Part shown: positions 17,980 through 27,549 of the stretch, in pieces | Layout of the letters: the number at the start of each line of letters is the position of its first letter | How positions within the stretch are numbered: the first letter of the stretch is position 1 | Source of the DNA: 34-65-8 sp964516135 | Lineage (GTDB): Bacteria > Pseudomonadota > Alphaproteobacteria > Sphingomonadales > Sphingomonadaceae | Assembly (NCBI GenBank): GCA_964516135.1 | Contig: CAZEWN010000005.1 | Location: 62,001 to 126,000 of the forward strand | Direction of reading: 5' to 3' | DNA: 64,000 nt | Notes under the pieces: generated by a model | Told to the model about the DNA's origin: nothing | Seen by the model: the letters and a program-made list of their open reading frames with translations, nothing else | Databases searched by the model: none | Made by a program: the position numbers and the translations under genes

Positions 17980-19079
17980 GCCGGGGTGACCGGCACGGGC
18001 AGTCCACGCTGTTCGCGCAGGATCGCCCAGCTTGCGATGAACAGGCCGGCGACCAGCGGCCCGACCACGATCCCCGCCAGCCCCATTGCCGCGATCCCGC
18101 CCAGCGTCGTAACCAAAATCACCCAATCGGGAATGCCCGTGTCGCGCCCGACCAGCATCGGCCGCAGCAGGTTGTCGGCAAGCCCGATCACCGCCACGCC
18201 CGAAACGATCACGGCGATCCCCTGCCACACGGCTCCCGTCGCCAGCAGCCAGATCGCGACCGGCGCCCAGATCAGCGCGGGGCCCACCGCAGGCAGCAGC
18301 GAGACGATCGCCATCAGCACCCCGAACAGCAGCGCCGAGGGGACACCGGCGATCCAGAACGTGATCGCGCCGAGGGCGCCCTGGACCAGCCCGACGACCA
18401 CCGAACCCTTGATGGTGGCGCGTACGATAGCCAGAAACCGCTCGCCCAGTTGCTCCGCCGTGGCGCGGTCCATCGGCAGGTGATCGAGCACCGCAGGACC
18501 AATCCGCGCCCCATCGCGCAAAAGGAAATAGGTGACATAGAGGCCAACGCCAAACGCGAGCACGAAGCCCAGCGCATTGCCCCCGATCGCCACCGCCTGC
18601 GCCGCGATCAGGCCGGCCGACTGGCTGACGAATTCCGTCACCCGCGCCTGCAATGCCGGCAGGTTCTGATACCCGGCTTCGTCGACCGCCTCGCGAATAT
18701 TGGAAGGCAGCGCGTCATGCACCTGGTCGAACCATTGCGCGACGTCGACACGCCCTTCCTGAAATGCGACGACTACCCCCGCCGCTTCCTCCACCACCAT
18801 GCTGCCGATTACCAGTGTCGGCAGGATGACAGCGAACATGATGATCAGCAGCGTGGCGATCGCTGCCTCGTTGGGCCTGCCGGGGCGGCGCAGCAGGATC
18901 CGCTGGAACAGCGGCTGGAACATGATCGCCGCCAGCGTGGCCCACAGCAGCGCGCCGACAAATGGCCAGGCGACCAGCGCCAGCGCCAGTGTGACCAGCG
19001 CGAGAAAGAGGTAGAAACCACCCTGTTCGAGCGTCGATTTGCGCGGCGTTTCAACCGGGTCGGGCGATTGCGTGTCCAT
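17976..19079 (-). CDS. AI-2E family transporter (PerM/TqsA-like permease)
   Basis: The 367-residue inner-membrane protein has the AI-2E exporter layout: paired N-terminal helices, a soluble segment (about residues 90-160), then a helical C-terminal half with SLLPAVGPALIWAPVAIWLL, LADNLLRPMLVGRD and GLAGIVVGPLVAGLF. Family members export signals or metabolites or act as Na+/H+ antiporters, so the substrate is open. The ATG at 19079 follows GGGGCGATG and overlaps the TGA of a short upstream reading frame, suggesting translational coupling to whatever lies there. Confidence 0.88.
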   Translation of the reverse strand: MDTQSPDPVETPRKSTLEQGGFYLFLALVTLALALVAWPFVGALLWATLAAIMFQPLFQRILLRRPGRPNEAAIATLLIIMFAVILPTLVIGSMVVEEAAGVVVAFQEGRVDVAQWFDQVHDALPSNIREAVDEAGYQNLPALQARVTEFVSQSAGLIAAQAVAIGGNALGFVLAFGVGLYVTYFLLRDGARIGPAVLDHLPMDRATAEQLGERFLAIVRATIKGSVVVGLVQGALGAITFWIAGVPSALLFGVLMAIVSLLPAVGPALIWAPVAIWLLATGAVWQGIAVIVSGVAVIGLADNLLRPMLVGRDTGIPDWVILVTTLGGIAAMGLAGIVVGPLVAGLFIASWAILREQRGLPVPVTPA

Positions 19080-19310
19080 CACATCGCCCCATAGGCGAGC
19101 ACCGCCGCAAGCGCCAACGCCGGAATTGCCCTCAGGCGGACCGCGATCACCGGGAACGAGGCCGCCCACCACCGGGGATGGCCGTCATGCCAGCGCTGCG
19201 ACGCCGCCAAAACCCGCGCGCCCGCGTTCCGGCGCGATTGCCGTGACCGGGACGACCAACGCCAGCCGCGTCCCCGCCCGGATGGGGACGAGAGCCGCAG
19301 CCTCGATCAA
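19079..19310 (-). pseudogene. Possible small membrane protein gene split by a frameshift, between gyrB and the AI-2E transporter
   Basis: Two short coding-like frames sit end to end. The first starts at TTG 19310, overlapping the gyrB stop, and ends at 19185 (41 residues, beginning MIEAAALVPIRAGTRLALVV). The second, a different frame, runs to the TGA at 19079-19081 and ends with a hydrophobic helix, RAIPALALAAVLAYGAM. Both frames have GC-rich third positions like their neighbours, and the second stop overlaps the AI-2E start (TGATG). This looks like one gene of about 75 residues with a frameshift near 19190, or a sequencing error. The product was not recognised. Confidence 0.35.
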
Positions 19311-21820
19311 ACGTCGAGGTTCGCCACATTGAGCGCATTGTCCTGGATGAACTCGCGGCGCGGCTCGACCACGTCGCCCATCAGGCGCGTAAAGATTTCG
19401 TCGGTCACATCGGCATCCTCGACCTTGACCTGGAGCAGGGCGCGGTTTTCCGGATCGAGCGTGGTTTCCCACAGCTGTTCCGCGTTCATTTCGCCCAGTC
19501 CCTTGTAGCGCTGAACCGACAGGCCCTTGCGCCCCGTGGCAAGAACCGCGTCGAGCAGTTCGGTCGGGCGAGTGATTGCGCCTTCCCGGGGTGCGACGAC
19601 AGTCTCCTCCTCGCCGTCGGCGGTATCGGATTCGGTTTCGGCGGGAGCCTCCGCCAGCCGCGACAGGCGCGCGGGACGGGCGTAGGTCTCGGCGTTCTCG
19701 GCGGCGAGGCGGTGAAGCTTGCGCGCCTCGGCGCTCGTCAGGAACGCGGCCTCGATATCGTGGACGTCGGTGACACCGCGCCAAAGTCGCTCGAACCGCG
19801 CCACGCCATCATCGCGCAGATGCGCCGACCACTGCGCCTCCTCGTCGCCCATGGCCAGGCGGCTGGCGGCCAGGTCGAGCGCGGCGGGCCGGTTGTCGCC
19901 GATGTCGGGATCGAGCGCGCCCGCGAGCGCCATCTGCTCGATGATCGCGGCGTTGTACTTACGCGGCACGAAGGCGAGCAGGTTCCGGAGGCGCAGCGCG
20001 TGTTCGACCAGCGCGCGCAAATCCTCGCCCGAACGCGATCCGCCCGCCGCCTCGAACACCCGGCCCTGCAAGCCCGCGTCGACAAGGTAGCGATCGAGCG
20101 CGGCCTGATCCTTCAGATAGACCTCGCTGCGCCCCTTGGCGACCTTGTAGAGCGGCGGCTGCGCGATGAAGAGGTGACCCGCCTTCACGATTTCCGGCAT
20201 CTGCCGGTGGAAGAAGGTCAACAGCAGCGTGCGGATATGCGCGCCGTCGACATCGGCGTCGGTCATGATCACGATCTTGTGATAACGCAGCTTGTCGAGG
20301 TTGAATTCATCACGCAGCCCAGTGCCCATCGCCTGGATCAGCGTGCCAACTTCCTTTGAAGAGATGATCCGGTCGGTCCGCGCGCGCTCCACATTCAGGA
20401 TCTTGCCCTTCAGCGGCAGAATCGCCTGGATCTTGCGGTCGCGGCCCTGCTTGGCGCTGCCGCCCGCCGAATCACCCTCGACCAGAAACAGTTCGCACTT
20501 GCTGGCGTCGCGTTCCTGGCAATCGGCCAGCTTGCCGGGCAGGCTGGCAATGCTCATCGCGCCCTTGCGGCTCATCTCGCGCGCGCGCCGGGCCGCTTCG
20601 CGCGCGGCGGCGGCGTCGATCACCTTCTGGATGATCGCCTTGGCGTGGGCCGGGTTTTCCTCCAGCCATTCGCCCATCTTGTCGCCCATCAGCGATTCGA
20701 GCGGCTGGCGAACCTCGGAGCTGACCAGCTTGTCCTTGGTCTGGCTGGAGAACTTGGGGTCGGGCAGCTTGACCGAGACGATCGCGGTCAGCCCTTCGCG
20801 CATGTCCTCACCGCTGAGGCTGACCTTTTCCTTCTTCATCAGGCCTGAGGAGCTGGCGTAATTGTTCAGCGTACGGGTCAGCGCGGCGCGGAACGCTGCA
20901 AGGTGCGTGCCGCCGTCGCGCTGGGGGATGTTGTTGGTGAAGGTGAGGACGTTCTCGTAATAGCTGTCGTTCCATTCCAGCGCGACATCGATGCCGATCC
21001 CGTCCTTCTCGGCACTGACCGAGATCGGCTCGGGCACCAGCGGAACCTTGTTACGGTCCAGATACTTCACGAACGCCGCGATCCCGCCCTCGTAGTAAAG
21101 GTCGTGCTCTGCCACTTCCTCGTGCCGCCGGTCGCGCAGCTTGATCCGCACGCCAGAATTCAGGAACGCCAGCTCGCGATAACGGTGCTCGAGCTTGTCG
21201 AAATCGAACTCGGTCACGTTCTTGAACGTGTCGGTCGAGGGCAGGAACTTGACCCGGGTGCCGTTGCGCTCGCGCCCGGCGGGGCCCTTGACCACGAGCG
21301 GGGCAACCGCATCGCCATGCTCGAAGCGCATCCAGTGCTCCTTGCCGTCGCGCCAGATGGTCAGCTCCAGCCATTCCGACAGCGCGTTGACGACTGAAAC
21401 ACCCACGCCGTGAAGGCCGCCCGACACCTTGTAGGCGTTGTCGTCGCTGGTATTCTCGAACTTACCCCCTGCGTGAAGCTGGGTCATGATGACTTCTGCC
21501 GCGGAAACGCCCTCCTCGGCGTGCATGTCGACCGGGATGCCGCGCCCGTTGTCCTCGACCGAGACCGAGCCATCGGGGTTCAGCTCGATCAGCACCAGGT
21601 CGCAATGGCCGGCCAGCGCCTCGTCGATGGCGTTGTCGCTGACCTCGAACACCATGTGGTGCAGGCCCGATCCGTCGTCGGTGTCGCCGATGTACATGCC
21701 GGGGCGCTTGCGAACCGCGTCGAGGCCCTTGAGGACCTTGATCGAATCGGCGCCGTATTCGCCGGAAATAGGGGATTTTGCGGCCTGTTCGCCCGCGCCA
21801 TTCTGGGTGTTCTCGTCCAT
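19307..21820 (-). CDS. gyrB: DNA gyrase subunit B
   Basis: GyrB supplies the ATPase and TOPRIM parts of gyrase, which introduces negative supercoils. The 837-residue protein has the GHKL ATPase segments VSDNAIDEALAG, EDNGRGIPVDMH and GGLHGVGVSVVNAL. Its TOPRIM motif is LFLVEGDSAGGSAKQGRDRK, with MTDADVDGAHIRTLLLTFF further on. The C-terminus GLGEMNAEQLWETTLDPE is typical. The start ATG at 21820 is chosen because the protein then begins just before GEYGADSIKVLKGLDAVRKR, as in other GyrB proteins. It diverges from a lipoprotein gene. Confidence 0.98.
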   Translation of the reverse strand: MDENTQNGAGEQAAKSPISGEYGADSIKVLKGLDAVRKRPGMYIGDTDDGSGLHHMVFEVSDNAIDEALAGHCDLVLIELNPDGSVSVEDNGRGIPVDMHAEEGVSAAEVIMTQLHAGGKFENTSDDNAYKVSGGLHGVGVSVVNALSEWLELTIWRDGKEHWMRFEHGDAVAPLVVKGPAGRERNGTRVKFLPSTDTFKNVTEFDFDKLEHRYRELAFLNSGVRIKLRDRRHEEVAEHDLYYEGGIAAFVKYLDRNKVPLVPEPISVSAEKDGIGIDVALEWNDSYYENVLTFTNNIPQRDGGTHLAAFRAALTRTLNNYASSSGLMKKEKVSLSGEDMREGLTAIVSVKLPDPKFSSQTKDKLVSSEVRQPLESLMGDKMGEWLEENPAHAKAIIQKVIDAAAAREAARRAREMSRKGAMSIASLPGKLADCQERDASKCELFLVEGDSAGGSAKQGRDRKIQAILPLKGKILNVERARTDRIISSKEVGTLIQAMGTGLRDEFNLDKLRYHKIVIMTDADVDGAHIRTLLLTFFHRQMPEIVKAGHLFIAQPPLYKVAKGRSEVYLKDQAALDRYLVDAGLQGRVFEAAGGSRSGEDLRALVEHALRLRNLLAFVPRKYNAAIIEQMALAGALDPDIGDNRPAALDLAASRLAMGDEEAQWSAHLRDDGVARFERLWRGVTDVHDIEAAFLTSAEARKLHRLAAENAETYARPARLSRLAEAPAETESDTADGEEETVVAPREGAITRPTELLDAVLATGRKGLSVQRYKGLGEMNAEQLWETTLDPENRALLQVKVEDADVTDEIFTRLMGDVVEPRREFIQDNALNVANLDV

Positions 21821-21941
21821 GCCGATTATATAGGCGCGCGCGGGGGCAAAGCCAAAGATTTCGGCCCCGTTTTCCCCATCGTCGCGCGGCGTGGAACCTG
21901 CCGTCGCGCCAACGCGTTTTCGCCGCAGGAGAGGCCCTGCC

Positions 21942-22361
21942 ATGCGTTGTCCGCTTGTAGCCCTGTCGCTCGCGCTTGCCGCTTGCGCGGATTTTCCCCG
22001 TGACGCGGCGGCAACGCAGGACCGCATCCGTGCCGACGGCGTGATCCGGGTGGGCATGGTGGAGGGCGCGGCAGCCGATCCGGCCAGCGAGGCAGTGCTG
22101 GCCCGGGTTAGCTCCGAAATGGACGCGCGGATACAACGCTTGCCCGGGCATGGCGAGGCTTTGCTCGAGGGGCTGGCGACCGGTGAGTACGATCTGGTCT
22201 ACGGCCATTTCGCCGACAGTTCCCCCTGGGCGACGAGGGTGCACTTCGGGACACCGCCGGGCGGTCCAGACCAGCCGCCGGCGTCGCTGCCGTTGCCCCG
22301 GTTCGCCTTCCGGATGGGCGAGAACGGCTGGATTGCCCAGGTCGAGCGCGCCGCTCCATGA
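21942..22361 (+). CDS. Small lipoprotein resembling part of a periplasmic solute-binding domain
   Basis: The 139-residue protein has a lipoprotein signal MRCPLVALSLALAAC and a short mature part. Segments RIRADGVIRVGMVEG and LATGEYDLVYGHFADSSPWA resemble the first lobe of family-3 amino-acid-binding proteins, but the second lobe is missing, so it cannot be a normal binding protein. AGGAG precedes the ATG at 21942. Its stop overlaps the start of the CDF-like transporter (ATGA), so the two are coupled and probably act together at the envelope. Function unknown. Confidence 0.7.
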   Translation: MRCPLVALSLALAACADFPRDAAATQDRIRADGVIRVGMVEGAAADPASEAVLARVSSEMDARIQRLPGHGEALLEGLATGEYDLVYGHFADSSPWATRVHFGTPPGGPDQPPASLPLPRFAFRMGENGWIAQVERAAP

Positions 22362-23275
22362 CCGGCATCCCCGCCCCGATCGCCAAACCGTTCGCGCGCG
22401 CGCGGCGGCTCGAATGGTGGACGCTGTTCTGGATGAGCACGGTCGTTGCCGCGATGTATTTCACCATGGGATCGAGCCAGGCGATGAAGTCGGCGCTGAT
22501 CGAGGACGTGCTCAGCCTCGTACCGGCGGTGACATGGCTTATAGCGGCGCGGCTCGAGCCAAGGGAGCCCACCGCGAAGTATCCGTTCGGGCTGGTTCGG
22601 GTGAACAGCCTTGCCTTCCTGGTGTCGGCGGTCGCGCTGACGTTGGTCGGCGGCTTTCTGTTCTACGAAGGCGCGCACACCTTGATCGCGCAGGAACATC
22701 CGACCGTGCCGCCGGTGGATCTGTTCGGACAGGACATCTGGCTCGGCTGGCTGATGATCGCCGCGCTAGCCTATTCGGTGGTTGTGCCGATGACGCTGGG
22801 CCGGATGAAGCTGCCGATCGCGCAAACCCTGCGTGACAAGGTGCTCCATACCGACGCACTGATGCAGAAGGCGGACTGGCAGACCGGACTTGCGGGCATT
22901 CTCGGGATCGTGGGCATCGGGTTCGGGCTGTGGTGGGCCGATAGCGCCGCGGCGCTGTTTATCGCGGTCTCGATCCTCAAGGACGGGTTCGACAACATCC
23001 GCACTGCCGCGGCGGAACTGCTCGATGGCACTCCGCGCGAACTCGAAGGCTCGGATGTGTCGCAAGAGGCGCGGCGGCTGGAACAGCACCTGCGCGAGCG
23101 CTGGCCCGGCGCGGCGGTGCGGACACGCGAATCGGGCCGTTACATCTTCGCCACGGTCGAAGGGGTCGAGCCCCCGGCCACGATCCCGCCAGCCGCCGAA
23201 CTGATGGGGGATGACCCCGCCTGGCGACTTGGCCGGGTCGATTTCGCCCCGCCAGGCGCAAACGAGGTGCCTTAG
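22358..23275 (+). CDS. Cation diffusion facilitator (CDF)-like transporter with altered metal motifs
   Basis: The 305-residue protein has about six hydrophobic segments and the overall CDF layout, with a C-terminal cytoplasmic part ending near residue 300. In classic CDF transporters, helices 2 and 5 carry His/Asp metal ligands (HxxxD or DxxxD). Here the matching segments read SALIEDVLSLVPA and HTDALMQKADWQTG, so histidine ligands appear replaced although aspartates remain. Metal specificity is therefore doubtful. The start overlaps the lipoprotein stop by 4 bp. Confidence 0.8.
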   Translation: MTGIPAPIAKPFARARRLEWWTLFWMSTVVAAMYFTMGSSQAMKSALIEDVLSLVPAVTWLIAARLEPREPTAKYPFGLVRVNSLAFLVSAVALTLVGGFLFYEGAHTLIAQEHPTVPPVDLFGQDIWLGWLMIAALAYSVVVPMTLGRMKLPIAQTLRDKVLHTDALMQKADWQTGLAGILGIVGIGFGLWWADSAAALFIAVSILKDGFDNIRTAAAELLDGTPRELEGSDVSQEARRLEQHLRERWPGAAVRTRESGRYIFATVEGVEPPATIPPAAELMGDDPAWRLGRVDFAPPGANEVP

Positions 23276-23335
23276 ACAAACGGCACGGGCGCGCTGTCTG
23301 GACGCGGCCGCCGCGCCCCGCTAGCGCGCTCGGGC

Positions 23336-24910
23336 ATGGAACCGAACCCTCATTCCGATACCATCCTGATCGTCGATTTCGGCAGCCAGGTGACCCAGCT
23401 GATTGCCCGGCGCGTGCGCGAGGCGGGGGTGTATTGCGAGATTGCGTCCTTTACACAGGCCGAGGACGCTTTTCGCCGGATGCGTCCGCGCGGGGTGATC
23501 CTGTCAGGCTCGCCCGCGGGGGTGCCAGAAGACGGGTCGCCGCGCGCGCCTGGAATGCTGTTCGACGCCGGGGTGCCGATCCTGGGCATCTGCTACGGCC
23601 AGCAGGTGATGAGCCACCAGCTCGGCGGCAAGGTCGAGACTGGCCGCGATGGCGAATGGGACGGCGAATTCGGCCGCGCGTTCCTGACCGTGACTGAACC
23701 GTGCGCGCTGTTCGACGGGCTGTGGCAGGTCGGTGAACGGCACCAGGTGTGGATGAGCCACGGCGACAAGGTCACCAAGTTCGCTCCCGGCTTCAAGATC
23801 GTCGCGGTCAGCGATGGTGCACCTTTCGCGGTAATCGCGGACGAGGAGCGCCGCTTCTACGGCACCCAGTTCCACCCCGAAGTCGCGCACACGCCGGACG
23901 GCGGCAAGCTGATCGCCAATTTCGTCCATCGGGTTTGCGGCTGCGCGGGCGACTGGACGATGGCGGCTTACCGCGACACCAAGGTCGCGGAAATCCGCCA
24001 GCAGGTTGGTTCCGGCCGGGTCATCTGCGGGCTTTCAGGCGGCGTCGACAGTTCGGTCGCCGCAATCCTGATTCACGAGGCGATCGGGGATCAGCTCACC
24101 TGTGTGTTCGTCGACCACGGGCTGCTGCGCCTCAACGAACGCGAGCAGGTCGAGAGCCTGTTCCGCGACCATTACAACATTCCGCTGGTGGTGGTTGATG
24201 CCGAAGAACGCTTCATGCGCGGGCTTGCCGGGGTCACCGACCCCGAGGCGAAGCGCAAGTTCATCGGCGCCGAATTCATCGCCGTTTTCGAGGAGGAAGC
24301 CGCCAAGCTGGGCGGTGCCGATTTCCTGGCCCAGGGCACGCTCTACCCCGACGTGATCGAAAGCGTCAGCTTCACCGGCGGGCCATCGGTCACGATCAAG
24401 AGCCACCACAATGTCGGCGGCCTGCCCGAACGCATGAACATGAAGCTGGTCGAACCCTTGCGCGAACTGTTCAAGGACGAAGTGCGCGTGCTGGGCCGCG
24501 AGCTGGGCCTCAACGACCTGTTCGTCGGCCGCCACCCCTTCCCCGGGCCCGGCCTGGCGATCCGCATTCCGGGTGAAGTGACCAAGGAACGTTGCGACAT
24601 CCTGAGGAAGGCCGACGCGGTCTATCTCGAGGAGATCCGCAATGCCGGGCTTTACGATGCTATCTGGCAGGCGTTCGCCGTGCTGCTTCCCGTGCGTACG
24701 GTCGGCGTCATGGGCGATTATCGCACGTATGACAGCGTCTGCGCCCTGCGCGCGGTCACCAGCGTCGATGGCATGACCGCCGATATCTATCCCTTCGATG
24801 CCGCGTTCTTGAGCCGCGTCGCGACCCGCATCATCAACGAGGTGAAGGGCATCAACCGCGTGGTCTACGACTACACCAGCAAGCCGCCCGGCACGATCGA
24901 GTGGGAATAG
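23336..24910 (+). CDS. guaA: GMP synthase (glutamine-hydrolysing)
   Basis: GuaA converts XMP to GMP with glutamine and ATP, the last step of guanine nucleotide synthesis. The 524-residue protein has the class I amidotransferase nucleophile segment LGICYGQQVMSHQLGG and the HPE triad end FHPEVAHT. The ATP-pyrophosphatase P-loop is GLSGGVDSSVAA and the C-terminal dimerisation part ends SKPPGTIEWE. No clear Shine-Dalgarno precedes the ATG. It is the last core gene before the catabolic island; its stop lies seven bases from the convergent aldehyde dehydrogenase stop. Confidence 0.98.
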   Translation: MEPNPHSDTILIVDFGSQVTQLIARRVREAGVYCEIASFTQAEDAFRRMRPRGVILSGSPAGVPEDGSPRAPGMLFDAGVPILGICYGQQVMSHQLGGKVETGRDGEWDGEFGRAFLTVTEPCALFDGLWQVGERHQVWMSHGDKVTKFAPGFKIVAVSDGAPFAVIADEERRFYGTQFHPEVAHTPDGGKLIANFVHRVCGCAGDWTMAAYRDTKVAEIRQQVGSGRVICGLSGGVDSSVAAILIHEAIGDQLTCVFVDHGLLRLNEREQVESLFRDHYNIPLVVVDAEERFMRGLAGVTDPEAKRKFIGAEFIAVFEEEAAKLGGADFLAQGTLYPDVIESVSFTGGPSVTIKSHHNVGGLPERMNMKLVEPLRELFKDEVRVLGRELGLNDLFVGRHPFPGPGLAIRIPGEVTKERCDILRKADAVYLEEIRNAGLYDAIWQAFAVLLPVRTVGVMGDYRTYDSVCALRAVTSVDGMTADIYPFDAAFLSRVATRIINEVKGINRVVYDYTSKPPGTIEWE

Positions 24911-24917
24911 GTCGCCC

Positions 24918-26411
24918 CTAGACCACCATGCAAACGGTCTTGGTCTCGAGATAGGCGTCGAGCGCCTCCCGCCCGGAATCGCGCCCCCACCCCGATTGTT
25001 TCATGCCGCCAATCGGCAATGTGGCATCATACATGGCATGTGAATTGACCCAGACGGTGCCGGCTCGCAGTGCGCGCGTGAACTGGTGGGCGGTGGAAAG
25101 CGACTGGGTCCACACCCCTGCGGCAAGGCCGTAATCGCTGTCGTTGGCTTCGGCGATCACGTCGGCGGGGTCGTCGAATGCTTGCGCCACCAGCACTGGT
25201 CCGAACACTTCCTCGCGCACGATTTCCATCGCTGGCCGCACGCCGGTGAGGACGGTCGGCGCCACGAACGCGCCGCTGCCTTCACCCAGGCCGCCGACCG
25301 GCGTCGCACCATCGGCCACCGCTCGTTCGAGGAAGGCGTTGACCCGCCCGGCGTGCTTGGCCGAAACCAGCGGCCCAAGGGTCGTGGCCGGATCGAGCCC
25401 GTGCCCGCGCGTCAGACCACTGGCATGGGCGGCGACACCTTCCACCAGCCGGTCGAAAATTTTCCGGTGGGCATAGACGCGCGAACCCGCGATGCAGACC
25501 TGCCCACCGTTGAAGAAGATTGCATTGGCGACGCCGGGAATGGCGGCCTCAAGATCGGCATCCTCGCACACGATGACCGGCGACTTGCCGCCCAGTTCCA
25601 GGCTGACTTTCTTCAGATTGCCCTTGGCGGCATCGAGGATCGCCCGGCCAGTCGCGGTGGAACCGGTAAAGGCAATCTTGTCGACATCGCGATGCTCGGC
25701 GAGCGCGCGGCCCGCCTCCGCACCATATCCGGTGACGAGATTGATCACGCCCTTGGGCAGGCCCGCCTCATGCATCAGCTCGACCAGCCGGATCGCGGTA
25801 AGCGAAGTGTCCTCGGCCGGTTTCAGCACCACCGTGCAGCCCGCCGCGAGCGCGGGCGCGAGCTTCATCGCGGTCAGCACGAGCGGCGAATTCCACGGCA
25901 CGATCGCGCCCACCACGCCGACCGGCTCTCGCACGGTGTAGGCGTGGATCGATTTGCCTTCGGGCGCATATCCGATCGAGGTTGGGATCGTCGCCCCCTC
26001 GATCAGCTGCGCCTGCCCGCCAAAGAACCGGAACTGCGCGACCGCGCCGGGAATTTCGGCCCACCGCCCGACGAACAACGGCTTGCCCTGGTCGAGCGTT
26101 TCCAGCTCGGCCAGTTCGTCGATGTTGGCCTCGATCAGATCGGCGATCTTCCACAGGAGCTGGCTGCGCGCCATCGGCAGCATGGTTGACCAGCCCGCGA
26201 AGGCGCGGCGCGCGGCCGCGACGGCCCGGTCGACATCCCCGGCCTGCCCGCGCGCGATCTCAGCGGTGGTTTCGCCGGTCGCCGGATCGACGGTCGCGAA
26301 CACCCCGCTCCCTGCCGCCTCGCTCCACTCACCGTCGATGAACAGTCCGAACCGCTGGCGGTCGATAAATCCTTGCGCGGCGGGCGAAAGCTTTGGGCGG
26401 GTTATCTGCAT
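24918..26411 (-). CDS. NAD(P)-dependent aldehyde dehydrogenase (island, unit A)
   Basis: The 497-residue enzyme would oxidise an aldehyde intermediate to its acid. It shows GVVGAIVPWNSPLVL, the NAD-site FTGSTATGRAI, the general base region LELGGKSPVIVCEDADLE and the catalytic Cys in FFNGGQVCIAGSR. The start at 26411 (MQITRPKL) is preferred over a long upstream extension that runs into the monooxygenase gene. It is the third gene of a leftward operon: FAD oxidase, monooxygenase, aldehyde dehydrogenase. Substrate unknown. Confidence 0.9.
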   Translation of the reverse strand: MQITRPKLSPAAQGFIDRQRFGLFIDGEWSEAAGSGVFATVDPATGETTAEIARGQAGDVDRAVAAARRAFAGWSTMLPMARSQLLWKIADLIEANIDELAELETLDQGKPLFVGRWAEIPGAVAQFRFFGGQAQLIEGATIPTSIGYAPEGKSIHAYTVREPVGVVGAIVPWNSPLVLTAMKLAPALAAGCTVVLKPAEDTSLTAIRLVELMHEAGLPKGVINLVTGYGAEAGRALAEHRDVDKIAFTGSTATGRAILDAAKGNLKKVSLELGGKSPVIVCEDADLEAAIPGVANAIFFNGGQVCIAGSRVYAHRKIFDRLVEGVAAHASGLTRGHGLDPATTLGPLVSAKHAGRVNAFLERAVADGATPVGGLGEGSGAFVAPTVLTGVRPAMEIVREEVFGPVLVAQAFDDPADVIAEANDSDYGLAAGVWTQSLSTAHQFTRALRAGTVWVNSHAMYDATLPIGGMKQSGWGRDSGREALDAYLETKTVCMVV

Positions 26412-26424
26412 CTCGTGGTCCTGG

Positions 26425-27549
26425 TCAGACCGGCGCCGTGGCCGGGTCGAAGTGGAATATCCCGAGGGTATCCTCGGTACGCGTCGGTGCCTGCGCCGTC
26501 TTGGCGACTTCGAACTGGAGCCGGTCCGCGCCCGCAGCCGATTCGCGCTGAATGAAGGACGTGCGTGGCATGCGCGCCGCGGCATAGCGGGCGAGCGCCT
26601 CGGCAGCACTGTCCGCCCCGGCAAAGGCGCGCCCCAGCACCACACCATCCTCGATCGCCATCGCCGCGCCCTGCCCCATGAACGGCAGCATCGGATGCGC
26701 AGCGTCGCCCAGCAAGGCAATCCGCCCCTCGACGATTTGATCGAGCGGATCGCGAGCGAACAGGCCCCAGGTTATGATCGTGTCGTCCGCAGCTGCCTCG
26801 ATCGTGGTCGTGATATCGGGGTGCCAGCCTTCGTATTCCGCCAATACGTCGCGCTTGGCGGCCAGCTGCGACCAGCCCTCGCCCCGCCATTCGTCGCTAC
26901 GGGTCAGGCCGACGAAATTGACGAGTTTGCCATGCCGAATGGGGTAGCGAACGAAGATCCGCCCCGGCCCCGCCCAGACCACCGATCCTGGCGCGCTCGC
27001 CGATGCGGGCAAGCGTTCCGCCGGAACGAGGCCGCGCCACGCCAGATGCCCGGTGAAGCGCGGCTCCGGATCGCCGAAAATCTGGCTCCGCGCGACGGAC
27101 TTGATGCCATCGGCGGCAATCACCGCGTCGGCGTCGATCCGCGCCACGTCGTCGACGCCTTGCCCCAGCCGGATCGCATCCGCGTCCACCCCGCGCACCG
27201 CATCGACCAGTATTCGGTGCAAGTCGGCCCGGTGCAGCATCACATAGGGCGCGCCGTAGGTTTCGCGGGTTACCGGACCCCTCGGAATTTCCGCGATCGG
27301 TGCCCCGCTCTCATGGTGTCGAATGGCCTGATGCGGCACCTCGTCGGCTTCGGCGTCCAGTGCCGCGCCAAGCCCGAGCGAAGCGAAGCCCTTCCAGGCG
27401 TTGGGGGTGATGGTGATGCCCGCGCCCACATCGCCCAGCCGTTCGGCGCGCTCGTAAATCCGCACCCTGCAACCGGCCTTGTGCAGCGCGATCGCGGCGG
27501 TGAGCCCACCGATCCCCGCGCCCACGATCGCGACGTCCGCGCCCCTCAC
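26425..27549 (-). CDS. FAD-dependent aromatic-ring monooxygenase (salicylate/3-hydroxybenzoate hydroxylase-like, unit A)
   Basis: The 374-residue class A flavoprotein has the FAD motif VAIVGAGIGGLTAAIALHKA, the DG motif IAADGIKSVARS and the GD motif ALLGDAAHPMLPFMGQGAAM. Such enzymes usually hydroxylate a phenol-type ring using NAD(P)H and O2, so an aromatic intermediate is likely but the compound is unknown. The start overlaps the upstream FAD oxidase stop by 4 bp, and 13 bp separate it from the aldehyde dehydrogenase. A distant counterpart sits at 55268-56464. Confidence 0.88.
   Translation of the reverse strand: MRGADVAIVGAGIGGLTAAIALHKAGCRVRIYERAERLGDVGAGITITPNAWKGFASLGLGAALDAEADEVPHQAIRHHESGAPIAEIPRGPVTRETYGAPYVMLHRADLHRILVDAVRGVDADAIRLGQGVDDVARIDADAVIAADGIKSVARSQIFGDPEPRFTGHLAWRGLVPAERLPASASAPGSVVWAGPGRIFVRYPIRHGKLVNFVGLTRSDEWRGEGWSQLAAKRDVLAEYEGWHPDITTTIEAAADDTIITWGLFARDPLDQIVEGRIALLGDAAHPMLPFMGQGAAMAIEDGVVLGRAFAGADSAAEALARYAAARMPRTSFIQRESAAGADRLQFEVAKTAQAPTRTEDTLGIFHFDPATAPV

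Noticed and set aside
23276..23335. Purine riboswitch upstream of guaA
   Set aside because: The gap is only 60 bp and shows no recognisable aptamer; purine riboswitches are not expected in this group.
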